From Tardiphaga robiniae (GTDB lineage: Bacteria > Pseudomonadota > Alphaproteobacteria > Rhizobiales > Xanthobacteraceae): a DNA stretch of 64,000 nucleotides. Where the stretch lies: NCBI RefSeq assembly GCF_001618955.1, contig NZ_LVYV01000002.1, positions 1 through 64,000 on the forward strand, read 5' to 3'. A program made the translations under genes and the position numbers. Positions 35,018 through 44,287 of this stretch are shown piece by piece. The notes under the pieces are model-generated. The model did not search any database and was not told the DNA's origin. It was given only the letters and a program-made list of their open reading frames with translations. Positions within the stretch are counted from its first letter, which is position 1. Every line of letters begins with the position of its first letter.

Positions 35018-35698
35018 ATGCGTCTGCTCATCATCGAAGACGACCGCGAATCCGCCGACTATCTGGTCAAGGCTTTCCGTGAGGTCGGCCATGTCGCCGA
35101 TCACGCCAGCGATGGCGAGGAAGGTTTCGCGCTCGCCGATTCCGGCGATTACGACGTGCTGGTGGTCGATCGCATGTTGCCGAAGCGCGATGGACTCTCC
35201 GTCATCGGCGGTCTGCGTGACAAGGGTAACCGGACGCCGGCCTTGATCCTCTCAGCGCTGGGGCAGGTCGACGACCGCATCAAGGGCCTGCGCGCCGGCG
35301 GCGACGATTATCTGCCAAAACCATATTCATTCGCCGAGCTGCTCGCGCGCGTCGAAGTGCTGTCGCGCCGCCAGGGCGGTCCCGCCGAAGAAACGACCTA
35401 TCGCGTCGGTGATCTCGAACTCGACCGGCTGTCCCATGGCGTGACGCGCGGTGGCCAGGAACTGATCCTGCAGCCCCGCGAATTCCGGCTGCTCGAATAT
35501 CTCATGAAACATGCTGGGCAGGTGGTCACTCGCACCATGCTGCTGGAAAACGTCTGGGATTATCACTTCGATCCGCAGACCAACGTGATCGATGTCCATA
35601 TCTCGCGCCTGCGCTCGAAGATCGACAAGGGTTTTGAGCGTCCGCTGCTGCATACCATCCGCGGCGCCGGCTATATGGTCCGCGACGGGATGAAATAG
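35018..35698 (+). CDS. OmpR-family response regulator
   Basis: 226 residues from the ATG at 35018 (RLLIIEDDRESADYL). Receiver domain with phospho-acceptor Asp in DVLVVDRMLPKRDG and Lys in DYLPKPYSF. C-terminal winged helix (LQPREFRLLEYLMKHAGQVVTRTMLLENVWDYHFDPQTNVIDVHISRLRSKI...IRGAGYMV). In-frame ATGs at 34973 and 34949 could extend it. The likely partner kinase is at 38451, but two unrelated genes lie between. It may respond to envelope stress, given the protease gene upstream. Confidence 0.85.
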   Translation: MRLLIIEDDRESADYLVKAFREVGHVADHASDGEEGFALADSGDYDVLVVDRMLPKRDGLSVIGGLRDKGNRTPALILSALGQVDDRIKGLRAGGDDYLPKPYSFAELLARVEVLSRRQGGPAEETTYRVGDLELDRLSHGVTRGGQELILQPREFRLLEYLMKHAGQVVTRTMLLENVWDYHFDPQTNVIDVHISRLRSKIDKGFERPLLHTIRGAGYMVRDGMK

Positions 35699-35734
35699 GC
35701 GGCGAGGCATCTCCGCCCCGCCGCCCTGGCGGGA

Positions 35735-36475
35735 TCAGCGCTTGAGCCAGTCGTCGAGACGGATTGCTCCGATGCGTGCGCCGGCATCAGGCGTCAACGA
35801 GCGATCATCGACCGGTGTGCCGAAGTAACCGACATGAATGTCGGCGATAACCTGGCGTGGGTCCTGCTTTGCCGTCAGATATTTGCGCCCGAGTGCATCG
35901 AGCGGGAGCGGCTCGGGCCCGGCCACCTCAACGATGCCGTTCACCGGCGCCTCCACCGCCAGATCGACCATGGCGGCTGCCACGTCCGCAGATGCGATGG
36001 GCTGGATCAGAGCCGGCGCCAAGCGGATCACGTCGCCGTCCGTGCCGCCTTGCACGATGGCGGGGATGAATTCGAAGAACTGTGTCGCCCGCAGGATCGT
36101 GTAGGGCATTCCGGACGCCTTGATGAGATCCTCCTGGGCCAGCTTGGCACGGAAGTAGCCGCTGGCCTGAAGGCGCTCGCTCCCGACCACAGACAGGGCC
36201 AGATGATGCTGGACGCCTGCGGCCTTTTCCGCCGCGAGCAGGTTGCGGCTGGATGTCTGGAAGAAGTCCATCACCGGCCCGTCCTCGAATGATGGCGAAT
36301 TCGCCACGTCGATGACGACGTTTGTCCCGGACATGGCCTCGGCCAGTCCTTCCCGCGTCAGGGCGTTGACGCCCGTCGACGGCGAGGCCGCGAAGACCTT
36401 GTGGCCCAGTTTGCTCAAGCCGCTCACGACCTGCGTACCGATGAGGCCGCTACCTCCGATGACGACGATTTTCAT
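35735..36475 (-). CDS. NAD(P)-binding SDR/NmrA-like protein
   Basis: 246 residues starting KIVVIGGSGLIGTQVVSGLSKLGHKV, the glycine-rich GGSGLIG Rossmann motif of the atypical SDR/NmrA group. Other parts: TNVVIDVANSPSFED, ALSVVGSERLQASGYFRAKLAQEDLIKASGMPYTILRATQFFEF. It lacks a clear catalytic YxxxK dyad in the classic place (YFRAK is nearest). Such proteins are quinone reductases, redox sensors or isomerases. Divergent from the wHTH-TPR regulator at 36713, which probably controls it. Confidence 0.82.
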   Translation of the reverse strand: MKIVVIGGSGLIGTQVVSGLSKLGHKVFAASPSTGVNALTREGLAEAMSGTNVVIDVANSPSFEDGPVMDFFQTSSRNLLAAEKAAGVQHHLALSVVGSERLQASGYFRAKLAQEDLIKASGMPYTILRATQFFEFIPAIVQGGTDGDVIRLAPALIQPIASADVAAAMVDLAVEAPVNGIVEVAGPEPLPLDALGRKYLTAKQDPRQVIADIHVGYFGTPVDDRSLTPDAGARIGAIRLDDWLKR

Positions 36476-36712
36476 GATATTTTCTCCCTTTCACACGGTG
36501 ACGATCGTGTGGGCGGATCATGCGCCGCGACGCACAGGAAGACTTTGCCGCAACCTTCGTTTTCTCTTGAGTTTCGCTTGGATGTTCGTTCAGAAAGGGC
36601 CGGCTGGCATGTCGCCGCCGATGGCGCGCGACAGGCCAGCTTGTGGGGTCGGTTCTGTTGCCTCCTGAGGGCTTTAGCGGTTCATCGCCGCCAGCCGAAA
36701 ACGCAGGCAGTC

Positions 36713-38308
36713 ATGGAGCGCCGAGTGCCGTATCTGTTCGCAGGCTATGTCCTCGATCCCGACCGCAGAGAGCTGTCGCATGGCAGCGACAAGGTGGCGA
36801 TCACGCCGCAGGCTTTCGACCTGCTGCTGCATCTGGTGCAGAACCGCGACCACGTCGTCAGCAAGGATGCCCTTCTCGATGCCGTGTGGGCGGGACGGAT
36901 CGTGTCGGAGTCGACGCTGGCCAGTCACATCAATGCGGTACGCAAGGCGCTGGGCGATAGCGGCGATGAACAGCGGCTGCTGAAGACGGTGGCGCGCAAG
37001 GGCTTTCGCTTCGTCGGCGATGTGACCGAGACGGCAATGCCGGCGCGGTCTGACGCGGCGGTTGCCGATCACGCTACATCGACGGTGAACCCGGACGCCG
37101 CGCTGACGTTGCCCGATCGGCCGTCGATCGCAGTATTGCCGTTCCTCAATCTGAGCGGCGATCCGCAGCAGGACTATTTCGTCGATGGCATGGTCGAGGA
37201 CATCATCCTCGCGCTGTCGCGACTTCGCTGGCTGTTCGTCATCGCCCGCAACTCCAGTTTCACGTTTAAAGGTCGTGCTGTGGACGTCCGCCAGGTCGGA
37301 CGCGAACTTGGCGTGCGCTATGTGCTGGAAGGCAGCGTGCGCCGTGTGGCGAACCGCGTGCGCATTACCGGACAGCTCGTCGATACCACCACGGGCATGC
37401 ATCTGTGGGGCGAGCGCTTCGAGAGTGTTGTTGATGACATCTTCGATCTGCAGGACCAGGTCACGGAAAGTGTCGTGGGTGCCATCGCGCCGCAGCTTGA
37501 ATTTGCGGAGATCGAGCGCGCCAAACGGAAGCCAACCGAAAGCCTCGACGCCTATGATTACTACCTGCGCGGACTGGCGAATTTTCATGTGTCGACGCGC
37601 GATGGGATCGATGCGGCATTGGCGAATTTCTACAAAGCCATCGAGCTCGATCCAGACTTCGCTGCGGCCTATGGGATGGCCGCGGGATGCTTCTACTGGC
37701 GCAAGATGAACCGCTGGCTTTCCGATCGTGTGGCTGACGGGCGTGAAGCGGCGCGGCTTGCCGAGCGCGCTGTGACGCTTGGCAAGAATGATGCGGTAGC
37801 GCTGACACGCGGCGGCCATGCCTGGCCGCATTTCGGCGGCGACCTGCATGCCTGCGTCGCCTATGTCGATCGTGCGCTGGTGCTCAATCCCAATCTGTCG
37901 ACGATCTGGTATCTCGGCGGCTATCAACGCGTTTCGCTCGGCGAGCACGACGAGGCCATCGCCTATTTTTCACGCGCCATGCGGCTCAGTCCGCTCGATC
38001 CCGAGACATTCCAGATGCATACGGGAATTGCGATGTCGCATCTCTATTCGCGACGCTTCGATGTCGCGCTGGATTGCTTGCGGGAGGCGTCGCGCGAGGT
38101 CCCGAACATTCTTCGGGTCGCCGCATTCCAGGCCGCTGCGCATGCTCTGGGTGGGCGAATGGAAGAGGCGCGTGAGGCGATGGGCCATGTGCGCCGGCTC
38201 GATCCCACATTGCGGCTCAGCAATATTGACGACTGGCTGCTGGTGCGGCGACCGCAGGACTTCGCACTTGCATCGGAAGGCCTGCGAAAAGCCGGTCTTC
38301 CGGAGTGA
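36713..38308 (+). CDS. Winged-helix transcription factor with TPR domain (CadC/TolB-like N, TPR C)
   Basis: 531 residues from the ATG at 36713. OmpR-type winged helix (LFAGYVLDPDRRELSHGSDKVAITPQAFDLLLHLVQNRDHVVSKDALLDAVWAGRIVSESTLASHINAVRKAL). Then a domain found with adenylate cyclases and TPR regulators (SIAVLPFLNLSGDPQQDYFVDGMVEDIILALSRLRWLFVIARNSSF), and C-terminal TPR-like repeats (about residue 290 on). No receiver domain, so it senses a ligand or protein directly. Probably controls the divergent NAD(P)-binding gene. The pair appears inserted between a response regulator and its kinase. Confidence 0.82.
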   Translation: MERRVPYLFAGYVLDPDRRELSHGSDKVAITPQAFDLLLHLVQNRDHVVSKDALLDAVWAGRIVSESTLASHINAVRKALGDSGDEQRLLKTVARKGFRFVGDVTETAMPARSDAAVADHATSTVNPDAALTLPDRPSIAVLPFLNLSGDPQQDYFVDGMVEDIILALSRLRWLFVIARNSSFTFKGRAVDVRQVGRELGVRYVLEGSVRRVANRVRITGQLVDTTTGMHLWGERFESVVDDIFDLQDQVTESVVGAIAPQLEFAEIERAKRKPTESLDAYDYYLRGLANFHVSTRDGIDAALANFYKAIELDPDFAAAYGMAAGCFYWRKMNRWLSDRVADGREAARLAERAVTLGKNDAVALTRGGHAWPHFGGDLHACVAYVDRALVLNPNLSTIWYLGGYQRVSLGEHDEAIAYFSRAMRLSPLDPETFQMHTGIAMSHLYSRRFDVALDCLREASREVPNILRVAAFQAAAHALGGRMEEAREAMGHVRRLDPTLRLSNIDDWLLVRRPQDFALASEGLRKAGLPE

Positions 38309-38450
38309 ACCTGGCTGAAAGATAAAATTCCCAGAGCGCGGCGACATTACCAACATCTCATATTCACGCCCTGTTTGTTACAGCTTGCGCCTGCTAGAAC
38401 AGGGGATGACTTCCAGAACCTTCCATTTCCGCACGTCGCGAGCGTGACCC

Positions 38451-39911
38451 GTGACGGCTATCGGTAAACTGTTTCGCACGACGGCCTTCCGGTTGACGCT
38501 GGCCTATCTGCTGCTGTTCGCGCTGTTTGCAGCATCGCTGCTCGGCTATTTCGCCTGGAATACACACCGGCTGATCAACGATCAGATCACGACCACGGTC
38601 AATGACGAAATGACCGAGCTGAGCGATCTGTTCGGGCGGCGCGGCTTGCGGGGAATCGTGGGCGCCATCGAGAACCGGGCGCTGCGTCCTGGCGCCAACC
38701 TCTATCTGATCACGACACCGGCGGGTCAATCCATCGCCGGCAACGTGTCCTCACTGGCGCCCGGCGTGATGGCGACCACGGGCTGGTCCGAGACCGCTTA
38801 TCGCCGGCTCGACGATCCCGACTCGTCCAACCATCGCGCGCTGGTGAAGGTGACGCAATTGAGCAGCGGCTTTCGGCTACTGATCGGCCATGATCTCGAA
38901 GAACGCCGGCGCCTGTTCGACATCGTCGGCGATGCCGCGAAGTGGTCGGTGTTGATCGTCGTTGTCCTTGGACTCGGCGGCGGCATCTTCGTCGCCAGCC
39001 GCGTGCTGCGGCGGATCGACGCGATGACCGGCACCACCCAGCGTATCATGGCGGGTGATCTCTCCGGCCGTCTGCCGGTCGGACGCAGTGGCGACGAACT
39101 CGACCGTCTTGCGGAAAATCTCAATGCCATGCTGGAGCGTATCGAGGCGCTGATGACGGGGCTGAAGGAAGTCTCGGACAATATCGCCCATGATCTCAAG
39201 ACGCCGCTCACGCGGCTGCGCAATCGGGCCGAGGAGGCGCTGGCGCGATCCAGCAACGAGGCCGAATATCGCGCGGCGCTGGAACGCACCATCGAGGAAT
39301 CCGATGGTCTGATCCGGACCTTCAATGCGCTGCTGATGATCGCACGCGCTGAATCGGGCCAGGCGCGCGACAACATGGACAATTTCGATGCTGCTGAAGT
39401 GGCCGAGGGCATCCACGAGCTCTACGAACCGCTCGCTGAAGACAGCGACCTCATACTGACCGTCAAGACCGCGGCTGCGCCGCTGCGCGGCAACCGCGAA
39501 CTGATCAGCCAGGCGCTCGCCAATCTCGTCGAAAACGCCATCAAATATGGCAAGCCCGAGGGCGTGGACGGGAACACTGATGGCGTCGAAGCTGCGACCG
39601 CCAGGGACATCGTCATCGAGGCGCGGCGCGAGGGCGATCAGGTGCTGCTCAGCGTGTCCGATCATGGTCCAGGCATCCCGGAAGCCGACCGGAAACATGC
39701 GGTAGAGCGCTTCGTGCGGCTGGAAGCGAGCCGCACATTGCCCGGTTCCGGTCTTGGTCTCAGTCTCGCATCTGCCGTGGCCACACTGCATGGCGGTGAA
39801 TTGCAGCTAGGCGACAATCATCCGGGGTTGCGGGTCACGCTGGCGCTACCGGTAGCGGCTGCCGAAGGCCTTGCGGGTCAAACGGGGAATGTGCCACAGA
39901 AGTCGGCATGA
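38451..39911 (+). CDS. Sensor histidine kinase (GTG start), likely partner of the regulator at 35018
   Basis: 486 residues from GTG at 38451. Membrane helix 1 (LTLAYLLLFALFAASLLGYFAW), a periplasmic domain of about 120 residues, helix 2 (WSVLIVVVLGLGGGIFVASRVL), HAMP, H-box NIAHDLKTPLTRLRNRAEEAL, N-box LANLVENAIKYG, and GSGLGLSLASAVATLHGGELQL. Its stop overlaps the glnE start by 4 bases. In this type of genome the regulator normally sits directly before the kinase; here 2.75 kb separate them. Confidence 0.87.
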   Translation: MTAIGKLFRTTAFRLTLAYLLLFALFAASLLGYFAWNTHRLINDQITTTVNDEMTELSDLFGRRGLRGIVGAIENRALRPGANLYLITTPAGQSIAGNVSSLAPGVMATTGWSETAYRRLDDPDSSNHRALVKVTQLSSGFRLLIGHDLEERRRLFDIVGDAAKWSVLIVVVLGLGGGIFVASRVLRRIDAMTGTTQRIMAGDLSGRLPVGRSGDELDRLAENLNAMLERIEALMTGLKEVSDNIAHDLKTPLTRLRNRAEEALARSSNEAEYRAALERTIEESDGLIRTFNALLMIARAESGQARDNMDNFDAAEVAEGIHELYEPLAEDSDLILTVKTAAAPLRGNRELISQALANLVENAIKYGKPEGVDGNTDGVEAATARDIVIEARREGDQVLLSVSDHGPGIPEADRKHAVERFVRLEASRTLPGSGLGLSLASAVATLHGGELQLGDNHPGLRVTLALPVAAAEGLAGQTGNVPQKSA

Positions 39912-42871
39912 CTTCAGCCGCAACAGGCGAGGGCCAGCTTCCGCTGGCCGCGCAATTCGTCAGCGGACCGCAGCTGTTCGCCCCCGCCGATGCCGAGCAG
40001 CGCTTCGGCGAATGGCTTGCCGATCTCGCGCCGGACGATGCTGGCGCGTTTCGTGCGATCACCGACCAATTTCCGCATGTCAGGGCGATCCTGCTCGGCA
40101 TTGCCGAGGCGTCGCCCTATCTGTTCGACCTGATCCGTGCCGATGCCGCACGTGCGTTGCGGCTGCTGCGTTGCGATCCTCAACAGCATCTCGCCACTCT
40201 GATCGCTGAGACCTCGGCGAATGTCGCTGCCGCTGGCGGCGATCCCGATGTCATGCATCTGCTGCGACGCATGAAATCCGAAGCGGCCTTGTTGATTGCG
40301 CTGTGCGATATCGGCGGCGTCTGGCCGGTGATGCGCGTCACGCGGGCGCTAACCGATCTTGCTGTATCCTCCGTTCAGACGACGGTGCGTTATCTGCTGC
40401 GCCAGGACGCGGCACGCAAGCGCATCCTGCCGCCGGATCCCGATCATCCGGAGCAGGGCAGTGGCCTGATCGTGCTGGCCATGGGCAAGATGGGTGCCGG
40501 CGAGCTGAACTATTCCAGCGACATCGACCTGATCGTGTTCTTCGATATCGAGGCACATACGCTGGCCGAGGATATCGAGCCGAATTCATTCTTCGTTCGC
40601 ATCGCGCAGGGCGTGTCGCGGCTGCTGCAGCAGCGCACCGGCGACGGCTATGTGTTCCGCGTCGATCTGCGACTGCGACCCGATCCGGCCTCGACGCCGG
40701 TAGCCGTCTCGACGGCGTCGGCGCTGCATTATTATGAGCGCGAAGGCCGCACATGGGAGCGCGCGGCGATGATCAAGGCGTCGCCTTGCGCCGGTGACTT
40801 CAAGGCCGGTGAAGCACTGCTGGCCGAGATCGCGCCTTTCGTCTGGCGCAAGCATCTGGATTTTGCAGCACTTGCCGACGTCCATGGCATGAAACGGCAG
40901 ATGCAGACGTTTCGCGGGCAGAATGAAATCTCCGTCGAGGGCCACAATGTCAAGGTCGGGCGTGGGGGCATCCGTGAGATCGAATTCTTCGCGCAGACCC
41001 AGCAGTTGATTGCCGGCGGGCGCCATCCGGAATTGCGCGTGCGGCCGACGCTGGAGGCGCTGAACATTCTCGCTGCCAGCAACTGGATCACTTATGAAGC
41101 GCGCGATGAACTGACGCTCGCCTATAACTTCCTGCGCCGCGTCGAGCACCGGCTGCAGATGATTGCCGACGAGCAGACCCATTCGCTACCCGATGACGTT
41201 GGCGCCATGGAGCGCTTTGCGCGCTTCTTCGGCTATGACAGCCGCGAAGCCTTTGCTAGCGATCTTCTGGTGCATCTCAATTGCGTGCAGGGGCATTATG
41301 GCCGCCTGTTTGAAGGCGATCCGATCGACGACGCGCATCTTCCGGCAGTCGACTACAAAGCAGGCGCAGTGGACCAGCGGCTTCTCGAACATTTCACCAA
41401 GCTCGGTTTCCGCAAGCCGGTCATGGTGGCGGAGACGGTGCAGCACTGGATGACGGATGACTATCGCGCGCTCAAATATGAGGGCACGCGTCAGGCATTC
41501 ATGGAATTCGTGCCAGCGCTGATCGTCGGGCTGGCTGACGCCGAAGAGCCCGATCTCGCAGTAGTCGCCTTCGACCGGTTTCTGCAGGCGTTGCAGCGCG
41601 GCGGTCGGCTGATCTCGCTCCTCAGCCAGCATCGCGATCTCGTCGCTCTGGTGGCGCTGGTGCTCGGCGCGGCGCCGCGTCTCGGCGACATGCTGGCGCG
41701 GCAGCCGCAGATCATGGACGGCCTCATCGATCCGCGTTTCTTCGGCGCCATGCCGGACCAGCGCGAACTCTCGATGCGTCTTGCGGCGACCCTCGAAGAC
41801 GCCAATTCCTATGAAGAATTTCTCGATCGTCTCAGGCTGTTCGGGCAGGAGAGCCTGTTCCTGATCGGCACGCGCATTCTCTCGGGCACGGTGTCGGCGC
41901 AGCAGGCGGGCATCGCGTTCGCCGACGTGGCCGAAGGCATTGCGCATACACTGCACGGGTTGGTGCTCGACCAGTTCGTTGCCCAGCACGGCCGCATCAA
42001 GGATCAGCAGACCGCGATCGTGGCGATGGGCAAGCTCGGCAGCCGCGAGATGACCGCCGCGTCCGATCTTGATCTGATCCTGATTTACGACTTCGATCAT
42101 GACGCGCCGGATTCCGATGGACCACGCCCGCTGCACGGCGCGCAATATTTTGCGCGGCTGACGCAGCGCCTGATCAGCGCCTTCACCACGCGCACCAACT
42201 ATGGCGTGCTTTACGAGGTCGATATGCGGCTTCGCCCGTCGGGCCGGGCTGGTCCGTTGGCGTCGCGCATCGACTCCTTCGCTGAATATCAGGAGACCGA
42301 GGCCTGGACCTGGGAGCACATGGCGCTGACGCGCGCGCGGGTGATTTCGGCGACGCCTGCGTTCCGCGAGAAGATCGAATTGGTCATCCGCGAGGTGCTG
42401 ACGCGTCCGCGTGAAACCACGATCATTGCAAACGACGTTGCCGAGATGCGTCAGGCCATCGCCGAGGAAAAGGGCGAAGACGATATTTGGGATCTGAAAC
42501 ATGCCGCGGGTGGCATGGTCGATATCGAATTCATCGCGCAATATCTGCAGCTGGTACATGCCGCAGAGAAGCCCGAGATCCTCAGCATCAGCACACAACA
42601 GGTGCTGGAGAATGCGGCGCGACTGGGCATTCTGTCGCCGTCTGCTGTCGATGTGCTGCGTCCGGCAGTGCGGCTCTATCACGACCTCACGCAGGTGCTG
42701 CGGCTATGCGTGAGCGACAAGTTCAAGCCTGAGACCGCAGGGACGGATCTGTTGCGCATGCTCGCACGGGTGAGCAACGAGCCGGACTTCTCTTCGCTGC
42801 AAGCACGCGTCCACGAGACGCAGGCTGACGTGCGCCAGGTGTTCCGCCTGGTCGTGGAAGGCGTAAGTTAG
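39908..42871 (+). CDS. glnE: Bifunctional glutamine synthetase adenylyltransferase / adenylyl-removing enzyme
   Basis: 987 residues. Two nucleotidyltransferase domains: the N-terminal deadenylase with GMGKMGAGELNYSSDIDLIVF (about 194) and RVDLRLRPDP, and the C-terminal adenylylase with GKLGSREMTAASDLDLILIYD (about 707) and YEVDMRLRPSGRAGPL. Full length for GlnE. It adds or removes AMP on glutamine synthetase in response to PII and glutamine, setting nitrogen assimilation. Coupled to the kinase gene by a 4-base overlap, which is odd functionally but suggests shared transcription. Confidence 0.95.
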   Translation: MTSAATGEGQLPLAAQFVSGPQLFAPADAEQRFGEWLADLAPDDAGAFRAITDQFPHVRAILLGIAEASPYLFDLIRADAARALRLLRCDPQQHLATLIAETSANVAAAGGDPDVMHLLRRMKSEAALLIALCDIGGVWPVMRVTRALTDLAVSSVQTTVRYLLRQDAARKRILPPDPDHPEQGSGLIVLAMGKMGAGELNYSSDIDLIVFFDIEAHTLAEDIEPNSFFVRIAQGVSRLLQQRTGDGYVFRVDLRLRPDPASTPVAVSTASALHYYEREGRTWERAAMIKASPCAGDFKAGEALLAEIAPFVWRKHLDFAALADVHGMKRQMQTFRGQNEISVEGHNVKVGRGGIREIEFFAQTQQLIAGGRHPELRVRPTLEALNILAASNWITYEARDELTLAYNFLRRVEHRLQMIADEQTHSLPDDVGAMERFARFFGYDSREAFASDLLVHLNCVQGHYGRLFEGDPIDDAHLPAVDYKAGAVDQRLLEHFTKLGFRKPVMVAETVQHWMTDDYRALKYEGTRQAFMEFVPALIVGLADAEEPDLAVVAFDRFLQALQRGGRLISLLSQHRDLVALVALVLGAAPRLGDMLARQPQIMDGLIDPRFFGAMPDQRELSMRLAATLEDANSYEEFLDRLRLFGQESLFLIGTRILSGTVSAQQAGIAFADVAEGIAHTLHGLVLDQFVAQHGRIKDQQTAIVAMGKLGSREMTAASDLDLILIYDFDHDAPDSDGPRPLHGAQYFARLTQRLISAFTTRTNYGVLYEVDMRLRPSGRAGPLASRIDSFAEYQETEAWTWEHMALTRARVISATPAFREKIELVIREVLTRPRETTIIANDVAEMRQAIAEEKGEDDIWDLKHAAGGMVDIEFIAQYLQLVHAAEKPEILSISTQQVLENAARLGILSPSAVDVLRPAVRLYHDLTQVLRLCVSDKFKPETAGTDLLRMLARVSNEPDFSSLQARVHETQADVRQVFRLVVEGVS

Positions 42872-42875
42872 CCTC

Positions 42876-42916
42876 CTCCTGGAAATTCAAGCTCGGCGAG
42901 CCGCAATTTCCAGGAG
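42876..42916. terminator. Hairpin between glnE and the convergent Bug gene
   Basis: CTCCTGGAAATT and AATTTCCAGGAG form a perfect 12-bp stem; the loop contains a smaller inverted repeat GCTCG/CGAGC. It lies 5 bases after the glnE stop. Probably a bidirectional terminator, though no T-run follows. Confidence 0.6.
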
Positions 42917-42958
42917 ATCAGTTGCATCGACCGTCCGGTCGAGACAAACGCGGCGCTA

Positions 42959-43927
42959 TCACTGCTCCGGCTTGACCTTGCCGATCTCGACGACCGTCTT
43001 CCAGCGGGTGAGTTCTTTTTCCAGGAAGCTCTGAAATTCCGCACTCGTATTGGCGACGACCTCGAAGCCGCTATCGGTCAGCCGCTTCTTGAGATCGGGC
43101 GAGGTGAGGGCGGTGGTGATCGATGTCTCGAGCTTGGTCTTCACATCGGCCGGAAGGCCCTTGGGCGCGACGAAGGCCTGCCAGGAATAGATATTGAGAT
43201 CGTCGACGCCGACTTCCTTCATCGTTGGCGTTTGCGGGAATGAATCGGAGCGCGTGTCACTGGTAACGGCCAGAATTTTCATCTTGCCGCCTCGGATGTA
43301 GTTGGCGACTGCGCCGAGATTCTGGAAGGAGACGTCGACATGTCCGCCCATCAGGTCCGTATGGGCCTGCGAGCCGCCCTTGTAGGGCGTATGGATACCG
43401 GTGGTCCCCGTTTTCTGCCAAAACAACACCGCCGTCAGATGGTCGGACGAGCCCACGCCCGATGAGGCGAACGTGACCTTGTCCGGATTCTTCTTGAGAT
43501 AGTCGATGAGTTCCTGGACGGTATTGGCCGGGAAATCGGGGCGCGTGATCAGCACGTTGGGATTGCGCACAGCGACACTGAGCAGATCGAAATTCTGGAG
43601 CGGGTGATAGCCTGGGTCCTTGTAAAGCACCGGATTGATCGCGATGACCCCGATCGAGCCCACCATCAGTGTGTAGCCATCCGGCTTTGAGCGAGCGAGT
43701 TGTGTCGCGCCGATGGAGCCGTTGGCGCCGGGTTTGTTCTCGATGATGAAGGACTGCCCGAAGCTTTCCTGCATCTTCTGTGTCGTCATGCGCGCTGTCG
43801 TATCGCTTGCTCCGCCGGCCGTGAAAGGCACGATCACCGTCACGGATTTCGCGGGATAGTCTTGCGCGACTGCCATGCCCGGCACTGTCAGACAGAATGC
43901 CGCCGCGGCGAGATGGCTCAGTTTCAT
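42959..43927 (-). CDS. Bug/TctC-family periplasmic solute-binding protein
   Basis: 322 residues from the ATG at 43927, with GGAGGAAA upstream. Signal peptide MKLSHLAAAAFCLTVPGMAVA followed by VTVIVPFTAGGASDTTARMTTQKMQESFGQSFIIENKPGANGSIGATQLA and TFASSGVGSSDHLTAVLFWQKTG. Typical length. It captures an unknown carboxylate. No permease gene is adjacent. An upstream in-frame ATG (44005) would precede the signal sequence and is not used. Confidence 0.88.
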   Translation of the reverse strand: MKLSHLAAAAFCLTVPGMAVAQDYPAKSVTVIVPFTAGGASDTTARMTTQKMQESFGQSFIIENKPGANGSIGATQLARSKPDGYTLMVGSIGVIAINPVLYKDPGYHPLQNFDLLSVAVRNPNVLITRPDFPANTVQELIDYLKKNPDKVTFASSGVGSSDHLTAVLFWQKTGTTGIHTPYKGGSQAHTDLMGGHVDVSFQNLGAVANYIRGGKMKILAVTSDTRSDSFPQTPTMKEVGVDDLNIYSWQAFVAPKGLPADVKTKLETSITTALTSPDLKKRLTDSGFEVVANTSAEFQSFLEKELTRWKTVVEIGKVKPEQ

Positions 43928-44287
43928 CGTCGTTTCCTCCACTGGAATGCTTTTGTTTATTGAACAGGCGACAATCTCCGTGTCGCTCTTGTCTGGACGG
44001 CTCATCCACGTGCTGAAGAGCAGTGTGTATTGTGAGTTCAGGAACTCCCTTCAATCGGCAACCGCTGCAGTCTTGTTGGCAGATACTTCGCAGATGGTGG
44101 CTTTGAATTGACGTGTCACACACGAAGAATCGCGTCTCAGTCCAGACGCGCCGTGTCGACACGCCAATATAGCGACCTGCAACCTTTAGTATAGGTATGG
44201 ACGAGGTCCTCCCAAGCGGCCATTTGACGCTTGGGTATCATGCCATGGGCATTGGCTCGGCCCGGTTAGGCGGGAAGCAATTGACGC
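43928..44287. other. Intergenic region upstream of the Bug gene (360 bases)
   Basis: Contains the promoter of the Bug gene (minus strand) and the end region of the PAS kinase gene. Lower GC than the genes around it. No open frame with a ribosome-binding site, RNA gene or strong hairpin was recognised. Confidence 0.45.
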
